16,234 nucleotides of DNA, taken from an uncultured Prevotella sp. Lineage in GTDB: Bacteria; Bacteroidota; Bacteroidia; Bacteroidales; Bacteroidaceae. Positions 5,779-12,916 of the stretch are shown one piece after another. Both the position numbers and the translations under genes were made by a program. The notes under the pieces were generated by a model. The model saw nothing but the letters and a program-made list of their open reading frames with translations, was not told where the DNA came from and did no database searches. Position 1 is the first letter of the stretch; each line of letters opens with the position of its first letter. Location: positions 1-16,234 of the forward strand of contig CAJOHP010000097.1 of the NCBI GenBank assembly GCA_905234355.1. The letters run 5' to 3'.

Positions 5779-6456
5779 ATGAAGAAGTATTTAGCAGAAG
5801 CAGTGGGCACGATGGTGCTCGTACTGATGGGCTGCGGCGTGGCCGTGAGTCTGGGCTGTGACCCCGTAAACAACATCCCCGCTGTGGTGGGCACGGCGCT
5901 GGCCTTCGGTCTGGCCGTGGTGTCGATGGCCTACACCATCGGTGGCATCAGCGGCTGCCACATCAATCCTGCCATCACCTTAGGCTGCTGGCTGACAGGC
6001 CGCATGAGCGGCAAGGATGCGTGCGGCTACGTGTGCGGTCAGGTGGTGGGCGCCTTCATCGGATCGGCCCTGCTGGCTCTGCTCACAGCCAACGTGCCTG
6101 GCCTGGAGGGCACGGGTGCCAATGACCTGCAGGCCAACGTGAGCGTGACGGGCGGCCTGCTGGCAGAGATTGTCTTCACCTGCGTCTTTGTGCTTGTCGT
6201 GCTCGGCGCTACGTCGAAGACCAACGGTGCCACCAACAACTTCGCCGGACTGGCCATCGGCCTCTCGCTGGTGCTCGTCCATCTGGCGTGCATCCGCTAC
6301 ACGGGCACATCGGTCAACCCCGCCCGCTCGCTGGCTCCCGCCATCTTCCAGGGTGGCACGGCACTGGCCAACCTGTGGATCTTCATCGTGGGCCCGCTCG
6401 TGGGTGCTGCCGGTGCTGCTGGCATCTGGAAGATGATACACCCAGACAAGCAGTGA
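5779..6456 (+). CDS. aqpZ: Aquaporin Z, water channel
   Basis: A 225-residue MIP-family channel with six membrane helices and two half-helix loops carrying NPAIT (N63) and NPARS (N180). The selectivity filter residues line up with AqpZ of E. coli: F43 in ALAFG, H168 in LVLVHL, T177 in YTGTSV and R183 in NPARS, with the same spacing (H to R 15, T to R 6). This predicts a water-selective pore rather than a glycerol facilitator. The first NPA is NPAI where most have NPAV, a conservative change. It acts in the inner membrane in osmotic adaptation. The start at 5779 (MKKYLAEAVG) is preceded by an A-rich leader. It is convergent with the cyclophilin gene, with an inverted repeat between them. Confidence 0.93.
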   Translation: MKKYLAEAVGTMVLVLMGCGVAVSLGCDPVNNIPAVVGTALAFGLAVVSMAYTIGGISGCHINPAITLGCWLTGRMSGKDACGYVCGQVVGAFIGSALLALLTANVPGLEGTGANDLQANVSVTGGLLAEIVFTCVFVLVVLGATSKTNGATNNFAGLAIGLSLVLVHLACIRYTGTSVNPARSLAPAIFQGGTALANLWIFIVGPLVGAAGAAGIWKMIHPDKQ

Positions 6457-6487
6457 TGTGAGGGGCATAAAGTCCCGTTGTCGTTTC

Positions 6488-6583
6488 GGACAGGCACATA
6501 AGCCCGTCCCTACAGATGTAACACCGCACATGGTTTTCGGACAGGCATAAAGCCCGCAATAGAAATGGGGCTTTATGCCTGTC
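6488..6583. repeat. Intergenic repeat cluster with a 16-bp perfect hairpin
   Basis: Between convergent aqpZ and the cyclophilin gene, GGACAGGCACATAAGCCCG (from 6488) and GGACAGGCATAAAGCCCG (from 6539) are two related direct copies. The second forms a perfect 16-bp inverted repeat: GACAGGCATAAAGCCC (6540-6555) with GGGCTTTATGCCTGTC (6568-6583) around 12 nt. No T-run follows on either strand, so it may be a repeat family (REP-like) acting as a transcript end rather than a classic terminator. Confidence 0.6.
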
Positions 6584-6622
6584 TGCAATTTGTATGCCCA
6601 CGAGGGGGGGGCGACAGCTCTG

Positions 6623-7306
6623 TCAGCGCACGGTGGCGCGGAGGATGCGGACGTCGTCGACAGGCCGGTCGTAGTCGTCGGTGAAGGCGCGCTGTATGCG
6701 TTCCACCACGTCGAGTCCCTCTGTCACGTGGCCGAAGACCGTGTAGAGCCCGTCCAGATGGGGTGCTCCGCCCTCTCGCCGGTAAGCCCTGACCTGCTGT
6801 TCCGACAGGCTTGCGCGGCCCGAGGTGAGCGAGTCGAGACGCGCTGTGATGTGCTCCATCTCCTTCGTGGAGTAGTTGCGCCCCCAGACGATATAGAACT
6901 GGCTTCCGCTGGACCTGCGCTCGGGGTTCACCTCGTCGCCCTCACGGGCCATGGCCAGTGCTCCGCGCCCGTGGTGGTGGAGCAGCGTGCCGTCGGACGC
7001 AAAGAGCTCGGCAGGCAGTGTGTAGCCAGCCTCGCCCTCGCCCAGCGTCTGTCCCGGCTCGGCATGGCGGCTGGTAGGGTCGCCGCTCTGTATCATGAAG
7101 CCGCGTATGACACGGTGAAAGAGCAGCGAGTCGTAGAAGTGCTGCTCTACGAGCTTCACGAAATTGTCACGATGGGCAGGCGTATCGTTGTAGAGCGTCA
7201 GCCGGATGGTGCCCTCGGTGGTCTCGAGCGTCACCTCCCGCTGCTGTGCCATGACTGCCGACGAGCTCAGCAGCCAGGCGAAAAGAGCAATACAAGCTTT
7301 CATCAT
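6623..7306 (-). CDS. Periplasmic peptidyl-prolyl cis-trans isomerase, cyclophilin type
   Basis: From the ATG at 7306 the product has 227 residues with a signal peptide (MMKACIALFAWLLSSSAVMA, cleavage before QQREV). The cyclophilin core follows: VTLETTEGTIRLTLYNDTPA, FVKLVEQHFYDSLLFHRVIRGFMIQSGDP (catalytic R in FHRV, F and Q in GFMIQ; shown as two family landmarks), GSQFYIVWG, and YTVFGHVTEGLDVV. An insertion of about 35 residues (STKEMEHITARLDSLTSG and on) before LYTVFG is larger than in short bacterial cyclophilins but common in Bacteroidetes secreted forms. It speeds proline isomerisation during folding of exported proteins. The frame opens upstream to 7471, but that part is AT-rich, contains a promoter box and encodes no signal peptide, so I reject it. 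It is divergent from mutY. Confidence 0.88.
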   Translation of the reverse strand: MMKACIALFAWLLSSSAVMAQQREVTLETTEGTIRLTLYNDTPAHRDNFVKLVEQHFYDSLLFHRVIRGFMIQSGDPTSRHAEPGQTLGEGEAGYTLPAELFASDGTLLHHHGRGALAMAREGDEVNPERRSSGSQFYIVWGRNYSTKEMEHITARLDSLTSGRASLSEQQVRAYRREGGAPHLDGLYTVFGHVTEGLDVVERIQRAFTDDYDRPVDDVRILRATVR

Positions 7307-7329
7307 AGTGTGTCTGTTTTTTTTGCCGA

Positions 7330-7337
7330 CAAAGATA
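7330..7337 (-). promoter_or_regulatory. -7 box of the cyclophilin gene
   Basis: TATCTTTG on the minus strand, matching TAnnTTTG, 23 nt upstream of the ATG at 7306. It supports the short start over the frame that begins at 7471. No clear -33 TTTG. Confidence 0.5.
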
Positions 7338-7436
7338 AGCATTTTTGATGAGAGTGCTATGCCTGACGTTATATTTTTTTTCTTCTGCACTGCTAAAAAA
7401 GAGAGGCAATGCTTAGGCTGTGCCATAGGAAATGTG

Positions 7437-7444
7437 TAACTTTG
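7437..7444 (+). promoter_or_regulatory. -7 box of mutY, giving a nearly leaderless mRNA
   Basis: TAACTTTG ends only 5 nt before the ATG at 7450. The start site expected for this promoter class falls at or within about 2 nt of the ATG. The -33 position holds TTAG (7413-7416, 20-nt spacer), a partial match. Confidence 0.5.
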
Positions 7445-7449
7445 CAGGC

Positions 7450-8514
7450 ATGAAATCAAACGACAGTCCATCGGCCCCCAACCCCTTCTCCACGGCGTTG
7501 CTGCATTGGTACGGCATGTACCGGCGGCCGCTGCCCTGGCGCGACACGCGCGATGCCTATGCCATCTGGCTGAGCGAGATCATCCTGCAGCAGACGCGTG
7601 TGGAGCAAGGGCAGCCCTACTGGGAGCGGTTCATGTCGCGCTGGCCCACGGTGGAGCAGCTGGCCTCGGCTACCGAAGACGAGGTGCTGCGCGAGTGGCA
7701 GGGGCTGGGCTACTACAGCCGTGGCCGCAACCTGCTGGCCGCGGCCCGTCAGGTGGTGGAGCTGGGCGGTTTCCCGCAGGCCATGGAGGGGTTGCGTGCA
7801 CTCCGGGGCGTGGGCGACTACACGGCGGCGGCCATCGGGTCGATGGCCTTCGGCCTGCACGAGGCGGTGGTCGACGGCAACGTCTATCGTCTGCTGGCCC
7901 GCTACTTCGGCATCGACACACCCGTAGGCACGGCCAGGGCCAAGCACGAGTTTACGGCGCTGGCACAAGCCCTGCTGCCACGGGGGCAGGCCGCCGAATG
8001 GAATCAGGCGGCCATGGACTTCGGCGCCACGATGTGCACGCCCCGCAACGCCCGGTGCATCGAGTGCCCGCTGGCCGAGACCTGTGCCGCCTTCAGACAG
8101 GGCAGGGTGGGCGAGCTGCCCGTGAAGCAGAGGAAGCAGAAGGCTACGGAGCGCCACCTTATTTATATATATATAAGGTGTAAGGGACAGACGGCCCTCC
8201 ATCGCCGCGGTCCCGGCGACATCTGGCAGGGACTGTGGGAGCCGCTCCTGATAGAGGATGGCGGGCTGCCACAGCTCGACGGGCGCCTCATGCTGCTGCG
8301 ACAGGGTGTGCGCCACGTGCTCACCCACCGCGTGCTGTTGGCCGACCTCTACCTGCTGGAGACCGAACGGTGCCCGGCACTGCCCCCCGGCTATGTGTGG
8401 ATAGCCGAGCAGGACATCGACCGCTATGGCGTGCCCCGACTGGTCGAGCTGCTGCTCGAGGCGCTGCCGAAGTTTCCCACGCTCGATGCGAAATCCTCTG
8501 CCAGTTACGTATAA
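7450..8514 (+). CDS. mutY: Adenine DNA glycosylase MutY
   Basis: A 354-residue protein that removes adenine mispaired with 8-oxoguanine in base-excision repair. Order: LPWRDTRDAYAIWLSEIILQ (catalytic E43) with QQTRV, GLGYYSRGRNL, helix-hairpin-helix LRALRGVGDYTAAAIG (residues 116-130), catalytic aspartate D142 in VVDGNVYRL, and the iron-sulfur cluster loop C196-x6-C203-x2-C206-x5-C212. The C-terminal part from about residue 235 is the NUDIX-like 8-oxoG recognition domain, ending in LTHRVLLADLYLLE (the typical FTH segment is LTH). I chose the ATG at 7450, not 7432, because the -7 box covers the codons between them. Odd: an AT-only palindrome interrupts the GC-rich gene at the linker (8155-8180), encoding HLIYIYIR. 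It is divergent from the cyclophilin gene. Confidence 0.95.
   Translation: MKSNDSPSAPNPFSTALLHWYGMYRRPLPWRDTRDAYAIWLSEIILQQTRVEQGQPYWERFMSRWPTVEQLASATEDEVLREWQGLGYYSRGRNLLAAARQVVELGGFPQAMEGLRALRGVGDYTAAAIGSMAFGLHEAVVDGNVYRLLARYFGIDTPVGTARAKHEFTALAQALLPRGQAAEWNQAAMDFGATMCTPRNARCIECPLAETCAAFRQGRVGELPVKQRKQKATERHLIYIYIRCKGQTALHRRGPGDIWQGLWEPLLIEDGGLPQLDGRLMLLRQGVRHVLTHRVLLADLYLLETERCPALPPGYVWIAEQDIDRYGVPRLVELLLEALPKFPTLDAKSSASYV
8155..8180. repeat. 26-bp AT-rich palindrome inside mutY
   Basis: CACCTTAT (8155-8162) and ATAAGGTG (8173-8180) flank an alternating TA stretch; only one of the 13 pairs does not match. It lies in the GC-rich mutY frame at the junction of the catalytic and NUDIX-like domains. 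A similar sequence, ACCTTATATATATTAT on the minus strand (12545-12560 region), sits in the AraC-type gene and also encodes LIYI. Confidence 0.6.
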
Positions 8515-8529
8515 GGCTGAAGCCATCCG

Positions 8530-8625
8530 ATTCTACTATTTAGAATGCCGTCTGTTAATATCTAAAACATTCTAATATTTAGAATGTCGCATTTCAGATA
8601 TTAGAACAGGTCATTTTAGATATTA
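8530..8625. repeat. Direct and inverted repeats after mutY
   Basis: ATTCTACTATTTAGAATGCC (8530-8549) and ATTCTAATATTTAGAATGTC (8569-8588) are near-identical copies 39 bp apart, each containing the inverted arms ATTCTA/TAGAAT. They are nested in a second inverted repeat, TAATATCTAAAA (8556-8567) with TTTTAGATATTA (8614-8625), and a third related copy TCAGATATTAGAA lies near 8595. AT-rich, no ORF. Confidence 0.6.
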
Positions 8626-8708
8626 CACAGAAACCATAGAAACCACAGAAAGGGCTACGTCCCCCTGTGTCGCGCGGAATATTTTCTGTGATTTCTGTGA
8701 TTTCTGTG
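8626..8708. repeat. 27-bp imperfect inverted repeat made of 9-bp units
   Basis: The left arm (8626-8652) is three units CACAGAAAC, CATAGAAAC, CACAGAAAG. The right arm (8682-8708) is the reverse: TTTTCTGTG, ATTTCTGTG, ATTTCTGTG. The 29-nt loop is GC-rich. The arms differ at only a few positions. Each arm is a tandem array and together they form one large hairpin; it belongs to no gene and follows directly on the preceding repeat. Confidence 0.65.
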
Positions 8709-8813
8709 TGCCAGAAGAAAAAACATACCGAGCGGCAGCCTACGCGCAGGGCGCAAATAATTGGCCAAGCTGTCGAAGATAGAGAAACTCTACCCCCGTC
8801 ACCTTCCGGGTTG

Positions 8814-8853
8814 AAGCCTATTTCGAAAGAAATCGGCTTTGTCTTTTTTTTTT
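8814..8853 (+). terminator. Rho-independent terminator, probably for mutY
   Basis: AAGCCTATTTC (8814-8824), a GAAA tetraloop, GAAATCGGCTT (8829-8839; one mismatched pair), TGTC, then ten Ts. This is a classic strong terminator on the plus strand, though 300 bp after the mutY stop. Confidence 0.75.
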
Positions 8854-8941
8854 GAAGGAAATGGGGACATATTACGTCTTCGGCGCAAGCCATTTATGCT
8901 GATTATGCCCATTTCTTTCAAAAAAAGACAAAGCCGGTTTC
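8829..8941. repeat. Long inverted repeat duplicating the terminator half
   Basis: The arm 8829-8865 (GAAATCGGCTTTGTC, T-run, GAAGGAAATGGG) is repeated in inverse orientation at 8908-8941 (CCCATTTCTTTC, A-run, GACAAAGCCGGTTTC), with about 42 nt between. The arms differ by a few bases and by T-run length. The right arm gives the minus strand a similar T-run (seven Ts) that could stop pepD transcripts, so the whole may be a bidirectional terminator; it also looks like a small inverted-repeat (MITE-like) unit. Confidence 0.6.
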
Positions 8942-8983
8942 TTTTCCACTTACATGCGATTTCTTACCACTTCCTCATCGGCG

Positions 8984-10441
8984 TTACTTAGCGGGCACGT
9001 CGGCGAGGGTCTTCGTGAGCAGCTGCCAGAAGGGCTCTACGGTGGCGATGAGCGCGCGCTCGGTGGTGGTGTGGGGCGAGCGCATGGTGGGTCCGAGGCT
9101 CACCACGTCGAGGTGGGGATACTTGCCCAGGATGACGGAGCACTCCAGTCCGGCGTGGTCCACCTGTATGATGCCGTCTTGTCCGAAGAGCTGCTTATAC
9201 TCGCTGAGCAGCAGGTGCAGGATCTGCGAGTCGGGGTTGGGGTCCCATCCGCCGTAGCTTCCTGCGGTCTCCACCTTCATGCCGGCCATGCGGAAGCAGC
9301 AGGCGAGCGTGTCGACCACATAGTCCTTCATGTCCTCGCGGCTGGAGCGTGCCAGAATGTTGAGTGCGGCGTGGCCTCCGTCGATGTCGATGATGGCCAG
9401 GTTGCTGGAGGTCTCTACCACGTCGGGGTAGCTCGGTATCATGCGTATGACTCCGTCGTGGCATGCGTGTATGGCGCATACGAGGTTGTCCTGTATCTCG
9501 AGTGGCACCTGCTGTGCGGGTAGCTGCACGTCGTCGGCCGTGAGCGTGATGCCCGTCTCTATCTGCTTGTACTCGTCGCGGAAGAGCTCCTGCCAGTCGG
9601 CCACTGTCTCACGGAAAGCCTGGACGTTGTCCTTCGGGAGGGTGATGACGGCCTCGGCCTTGAATGGTATGGCGTTGCGCATGTTGCCACCGTGCCAGGA
9701 ACAGAGGCGTGCGTCGAAGTCGCTGATGGCCTCCAGGACGACGCGTGCCAGCAGCTTGTTGGCATTGCCGCGTCCCTCGTGTATCTCGAGTCCGCTGTGT
9801 CCGCCGCGCAGTCCCTGCAGGGTCACGCGCAGGGCAGCATCGTCGGCGTCGGTGTCGGAGGGTTTGTAGTCGAGCGTGGCGGTGACGTCGATGCCGCCGG
9901 CGGAGCCGATGACGAACTTGCCCCAGGTCTCAGAGTCGAGGTTGAGCAGGATGTCGCCCTGCAGCTCGCCCTCGGGCAGGTCGTTGGCGCCATACATGCC
10001 TGTCTCCTCGTCGGCGGTGATGAGTACGTCGATGGGTCCGTGCTGCAGTGTCTTGTCCTCCATGACGGCCATGATGGCTGCCACGCCCAGTCCGTTGTCG
10101 GCGCCGAGGGTGGTGCCGCGTGCGCGCACCCACTCGCCGTCTATCCAGGGCTCGATGGGGTCGGTCTCGAAGTTGTGCTTCGAGTCCGGCGTCTTCTGCG
10201 GCACCATGTCCATGTGTGCCTGCAGGATGATGCCCTTGCGGCCCTCCATGCCGGGTGTGGCCGGCTTGCGCATGACGATGTTGCCGGCAGGGTCCTTGAA
10301 GCACTCCACGCCGGCCTGCCGGCCGAAGTCGAGCAGGAACTGCTGGATTTTCTCTAAGTGGCCGCTCGGGCGCGGCACCTGGGTCAGTTTGTAGAAGTTG
10401 CGCCAGATACATGCAGGCGCCAGGTTCTGAATTTCGTTCAT
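8984..10441 (-). CDS. pepD: Aminoacyl-histidine dipeptidase (Xaa-His dipeptidase, M20C)
   Basis: A 485-residue cytosolic di-zinc aminopeptidase of family M20C that splits dipeptides such as carnosine-like Xaa-His. Ligands and catalytic residues are all present: H76 and D78 in LQAHMDMVPQ, bridging D115 in TLGADNGLG, catalytic E145 and ligand E146 in TADEETGMYG, D169 in LNLDSE, and the last histidine H457 in MRSPHTTTER. The lid (dimerisation-like) domain occupies roughly 190-390. Length agrees with the family (about 485). The ATG at 10441 follows an A-rich leader (AATAAAAACAAAAAACCT). It starts 21 bp after the stop of the LPG-synthase-like gene, so the two are probably cotranscribed from the promoter at 11488-11518. 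It may release amino acids from imported peptides. Confidence 0.92.
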   Translation of the reverse strand: MNEIQNLAPACIWRNFYKLTQVPRPSGHLEKIQQFLLDFGRQAGVECFKDPAGNIVMRKPATPGMEGRKGIILQAHMDMVPQKTPDSKHNFETDPIEPWIDGEWVRARGTTLGADNGLGVAAIMAVMEDKTLQHGPIDVLITADEETGMYGANDLPEGELQGDILLNLDSETWGKFVIGSAGGIDVTATLDYKPSDTDADDAALRVTLQGLRGGHSGLEIHEGRGNANKLLARVVLEAISDFDARLCSWHGGNMRNAIPFKAEAVITLPKDNVQAFRETVADWQELFRDEYKQIETGITLTADDVQLPAQQVPLEIQDNLVCAIHACHDGVIRMIPSYPDVVETSSNLAIIDIDGGHAALNILARSSREDMKDYVVDTLACCFRMAGMKVETAGSYGGWDPNPDSQILHLLLSEYKQLFGQDGIIQVDHAGLECSVILGKYPHLDVVSLGPTMRSPHTTTERALIATVEPFWQLLTKTLADVPAK

Positions 10442-10462
10442 AGGTTTTTTGTTTTTATTTGG

Positions 10463-11479
10463 TTAGCTATAATCGTCTTTTCGCACGCCCGAATCATGCC
10501 CCCGTACCTGCGGGATAAAGCTGAGGTGTCCCCATGCCCACATGCCCAGGGCGATGACGAGGAGTGTCTGCACGGTGTGCACGATGAGCACGAAGTAGAG
10601 AGCCTGCGCTTCTTGCACGCCGTAGAGCACGAGCATGGTCTTGATGGCGAAGTGCCATGGCCCTGCGCCGTTGGGTGTGGGCACGACGACGGCGAAGTTG
10701 GCCACGACAAACGACACGAGTGCACAGCCCAGTCCGAGGCTGCTGGTGAAGGGGAAGCAGAAGAAGGTGAGGTAGTAGTGCATGAAGTAGCACACCCAGA
10801 TGGCAATGGAGAAGAGGGCGTAGCGTGGCAGGTTGCGCAGTCGCCTGAGCGAGCTCACGCCCTCCCAGATGCCGCTGAGGGTGGTCTTCACGCGGTCGTA
10901 GAAGGCGAGTCGTCGCAAGAGCAGGTGTAGCAGCAGCATGACGGCCAGTGCACACACGGCGGTGACGAGATAGCCCGTGGGCGAGAAACCGCTGAGCAGC
11001 CTGTCGAACGAGGTGCCTGTCTTGCGGAAGAAGGTGCCGAAGATGCTGAGCTGCAGGAGCAGGATGACGCCGGAGTAGAGCAGCACCACGAGCGTGTCGA
11101 CCGCCCGCTCGGTGACCACGGTGCCGAGCGCCTTGGAGAAGGGTGTGCCCTCCCATCGCTTGAGCACGCCGCAGCGCAGGAACTCGCCCACACGGGGCAC
11201 CACCAGCGACGTGGCATAGCTCAGGAAGACGGCATAGGACAGCGTGGACACACGCGGGCGCTCGCCCAGGGGCTCGAGCGACTGCCGCCAGCGCCATGCG
11301 CGGAAGAGCTGTGCCAGAATGCCGAAGGGAAAGGACAGCAGCATCCACCACCAGTCCATCTCATGCCACAGCACGTGCTCGATGCGACCGAAGTCGAAGT
11401 CGCGATACATCCACCAAAGGATGGTCCCGCCCAGGATGAGCGGGAGCAGCAGCTTCAATATGTTGCGGCCTGTCGTCAT
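10463..11479 (-). CDS. LPG-synthase-TM / UPF0104 family integral membrane protein
   Basis: A 338-residue inner-membrane protein with about eight hydrophobic helices. Family landmarks: an early charged RAWRWRQSLEPLG after helix 2, VPRVGEFLRCGVLKRWEG and TVVTERAVDTLVV (the conserved GE...R and ERxxD motifs), and VPTPNGAGPWHFAIKTMLVL late in the protein (PxPxGxG motif). These match the flippase-like transmembrane domain of MprF (lysyl-phosphatidylglycerol synthase) and AglD; the aminoacyl-transferase domain is absent. Lipid or polyprenyl-linked substrate translocation is the usual guess; the substrate is unknown. Its promoter at 11488-11518 leaves almost no 5' leader. pepD follows 21 bp downstream. 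Confidence 0.85.
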   Translation of the reverse strand: MTTGRNILKLLLPLILGGTILWWMYRDFDFGRIEHVLWHEMDWWWMLLSFPFGILAQLFRAWRWRQSLEPLGERPRVSTLSYAVFLSYATSLVVPRVGEFLRCGVLKRWEGTPFSKALGTVVTERAVDTLVVLLYSGVILLLQLSIFGTFFRKTGTSFDRLLSGFSPTGYLVTAVCALAVMLLLHLLLRRLAFYDRVKTTLSGIWEGVSSLRRLRNLPRYALFSIAIWVCYFMHYYLTFFCFPFTSSLGLGCALVSFVVANFAVVVPTPNGAGPWHFAIKTMLVLYGVQEAQALYFVLIVHTVQTLLVIALGMWAWGHLSFIPQVRGHDSGVRKDDYS

Positions 11480-11487
11480 AGCAAGGG

Positions 11488-11518
11488 CAAAGGTAACACA
11501 AAATCCTTACATGGCAAA
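11488..11518 (-). promoter_or_regulatory. Promoter of the UPF0104-pepD pair
   Basis: On the minus strand TTTG (11518-11515), 19 nt, TACCTTTG (11495-11488): full consensus. The last G is 8 nt before the ATG at 11479, so the 5' leader is only a few nucleotides. The -33 box begins 3 nt after the stop of the upstream regulator gene. Confidence 0.7.
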
Positions 11519-11520
11519 AT

Positions 11521-12795
11521 TTACTGCTGCTGTTTTTGCTTATTTTGATATTCTTTTGGCGAACAGCCAGCGTAGAGCTTGAAATTTCTGTAGAACGACG
11601 TGATGCTGGAGAAGCCCGAGCGCTCGGCCAGTTCGGCGTGCGACAGGTCACGGCCCTCGTCGAGCAGACGGGCGGCATGCTGCACGCGCAACCGGTTGAC
11701 ATACTCGGAGAAGGACATGCCCATCTCGCGGTTGATGATGTTGTAGATGTAGTTGCGGTTGGTGTGGAGCGCTCTCACCAGGTCGGCCAGTTTGAGGTTG
11801 GAGTGCAGATAGAGCTGCTGGCGCATCATCACACGGTCGAGCCGCTGCCGCAGGTCGATGTCTTCTGCCTCGGCGTCGGCATGGGCTACGGCATCCTGCA
11901 CGCCGTCGTCGGCCTCCGGCGGCACGGCTGTGGCATCGTCACGGCTGGCTGTCGGCTGCGCCACGCCGGCGCTGCTGCTCACTCGCGGAGCAGGCAGAGG
12001 GACATGCGGCAACGCTTCGAGGCGCAGGTCTTCCTCCATGTCGGCGATGCTGAACTTCTGCATGTGCCCCACATAGCCCAGGACGAAGAGTAGCGAGGAA
12101 AACGTGAGCGAGGGCAGTGCCAGCAGCCACGGGGTGTGGTCGAAGTGATGGCGGCCCACGATGTTGCTGGCAAACGACACGGCCGAGGTGAGCACAAAAA
12201 ACATGAGCAGCGTGTGCATGCGGTTGAGCACCTTGTCGTCGGTGTCGGCATAGTTGCTCAGCACACGGAGGTCGAACTGGCGTATCTGCCGGCTGCCCAG
12301 ATAGAGCACGGGCACTATCTCGAGGGCAAAGACCACCTTGCACACGTCGTGGACCACTGCCTGGGCATAGGGCAGGTGCGACAGGGTGAGCGTATGGTTG
12401 CGATAGAGATATTTGCCCACAAATGTCGCGATGTCGGCTGTAGTCATCATGCCATAGAGCACACCCGCCGCGAGCATGCCTGCCACGGCTGGCAACAGCC
12501 ACGACACATACCGGAAGCGCCGCGCGGAATTGTCGGTCAGCTCCATAATATATATAAGGTATAGGGGATAGACCGCCAGGTTGCACCCCACATAGAGCGT
12601 GTCGGTCCAGGGCAGCAGCCAGCCTACGTGCATGAAGAAGGCCAGATGGCCGAAGTAGAGCACGGCGGTCACCAGCATGAAGAGCATGAGGATGGCCTTG
12701 GCCCGGTCGCGACGGCCGGACACATCGGCACCCAGCACTGCGGCCCAGAAGAGGCACACAAACATGGGCATCGTGGAAAATATCGCGTCTTTCAT
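11521..12795 (-). CDS. Membrane-bound AraC-type transcriptional regulator with seven N-terminal TM helices
   Basis: From the ATG at 12795 the product has 424 residues. Hydrophobic segments lie at about 7-23, 33-55, 64-86, 95-115, 147-167, 192-214 and 224-243, giving a seven-TM sensor-like domain. A low-complexity Ala/Asp/Pro linker (about 260-312) follows, then an AraC DNA-binding domain (about 325-417) with two helix-turn-helices: LADLVRALHTNRNYIYNIIN and AELAERSGFSSITSFYRNF with the family ending GCSPKEYQ. This design is common in Bacteroidetes; the inner-membrane part presumably senses a signal or controls access of the cytoplasmic HTH to DNA. The frame extends to 12885, but I chose 12795 because a -7 box ends 5 nt before it. 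The target is unknown; the UPF0104-pepD pair next door is a guess. Confidence 0.83.
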   Translation of the reverse strand: MKDAIFSTMPMFVCLFWAAVLGADVSGRRDRAKAILMLFMLVTAVLYFGHLAFFMHVGWLLPWTDTLYVGCNLAVYPLYLIYIMELTDNSARRFRYVSWLLPAVAGMLAAGVLYGMMTTADIATFVGKYLYRNHTLTLSHLPYAQAVVHDVCKVVFALEIVPVLYLGSRQIRQFDLRVLSNYADTDDKVLNRMHTLLMFFVLTSAVSFASNIVGRHHFDHTPWLLALPSLTFSSLLFVLGYVGHMQKFSIADMEEDLRLEALPHVPLPAPRVSSSAGVAQPTASRDDATAVPPEADDGVQDAVAHADAEAEDIDLRQRLDRVMMRQQLYLHSNLKLADLVRALHTNRNYIYNIINREMGMSFSEYVNRLRVQHAARLLDEGRDLSHAELAERSGFSSITSFYRNFKLYAGCSPKEYQNKQKQQQ

Positions 12796-12800
12796 ATCTG

Positions 12801-12833
12801 CAAAATTACGCACTTTTCGCCTATCACAGAAAC
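12801..12833 (-). promoter_or_regulatory. Promoter of the AraC-type gene, leaderless arrangement
   Basis: On the minus strand TTTC (12833-12830 region, one base off TTTG), 20 nt, TAATTTTG (12808-12801). The box ends 5 nt before the ATG at 12795, the same spacing as for mutY, so the transcript probably starts at or next to the ATG. Confidence 0.5.
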
Positions 12834-12904
12834 AATTAGGCGTTTTTCTGCATTTTTGAAAGCAATTTCTGCAAATATGGAACATGGAAGTGACGGTTTT
12901 GCCC

Positions 12905-12912
12905 TATCTTTG
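12905..12912 (+). promoter_or_regulatory. -7 box for a candidate small RNA
   Basis: TATCTTTG matches TAnnTTTG on the plus strand. A -33 TTTG at the expected distance (about 12881-12885) is not present, which weakens the call. Confidence 0.4.
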
Positions 12913-12916
12913 TAGC

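Noticed and set aside
6575..7348. Long plus-strand ORF of 257 codons opposite the cyclophilin gene
   Set aside because: It is the antisense shadow of a GC-rich gene with clear cyclophilin motifs; the product resembles nothing.
7456..8526. 356-codon minus-strand ORF opposite mutY
   Set aside because: mutY has every catalytic and iron-sulfur residue; the opposite frame is open because of high GC.
8626..8708. CRISPR-like array from the repeated CACAGAAA units
   Set aside because: Units are contiguous 9-mers without spacers, in two inverted arms, with no cas genes.
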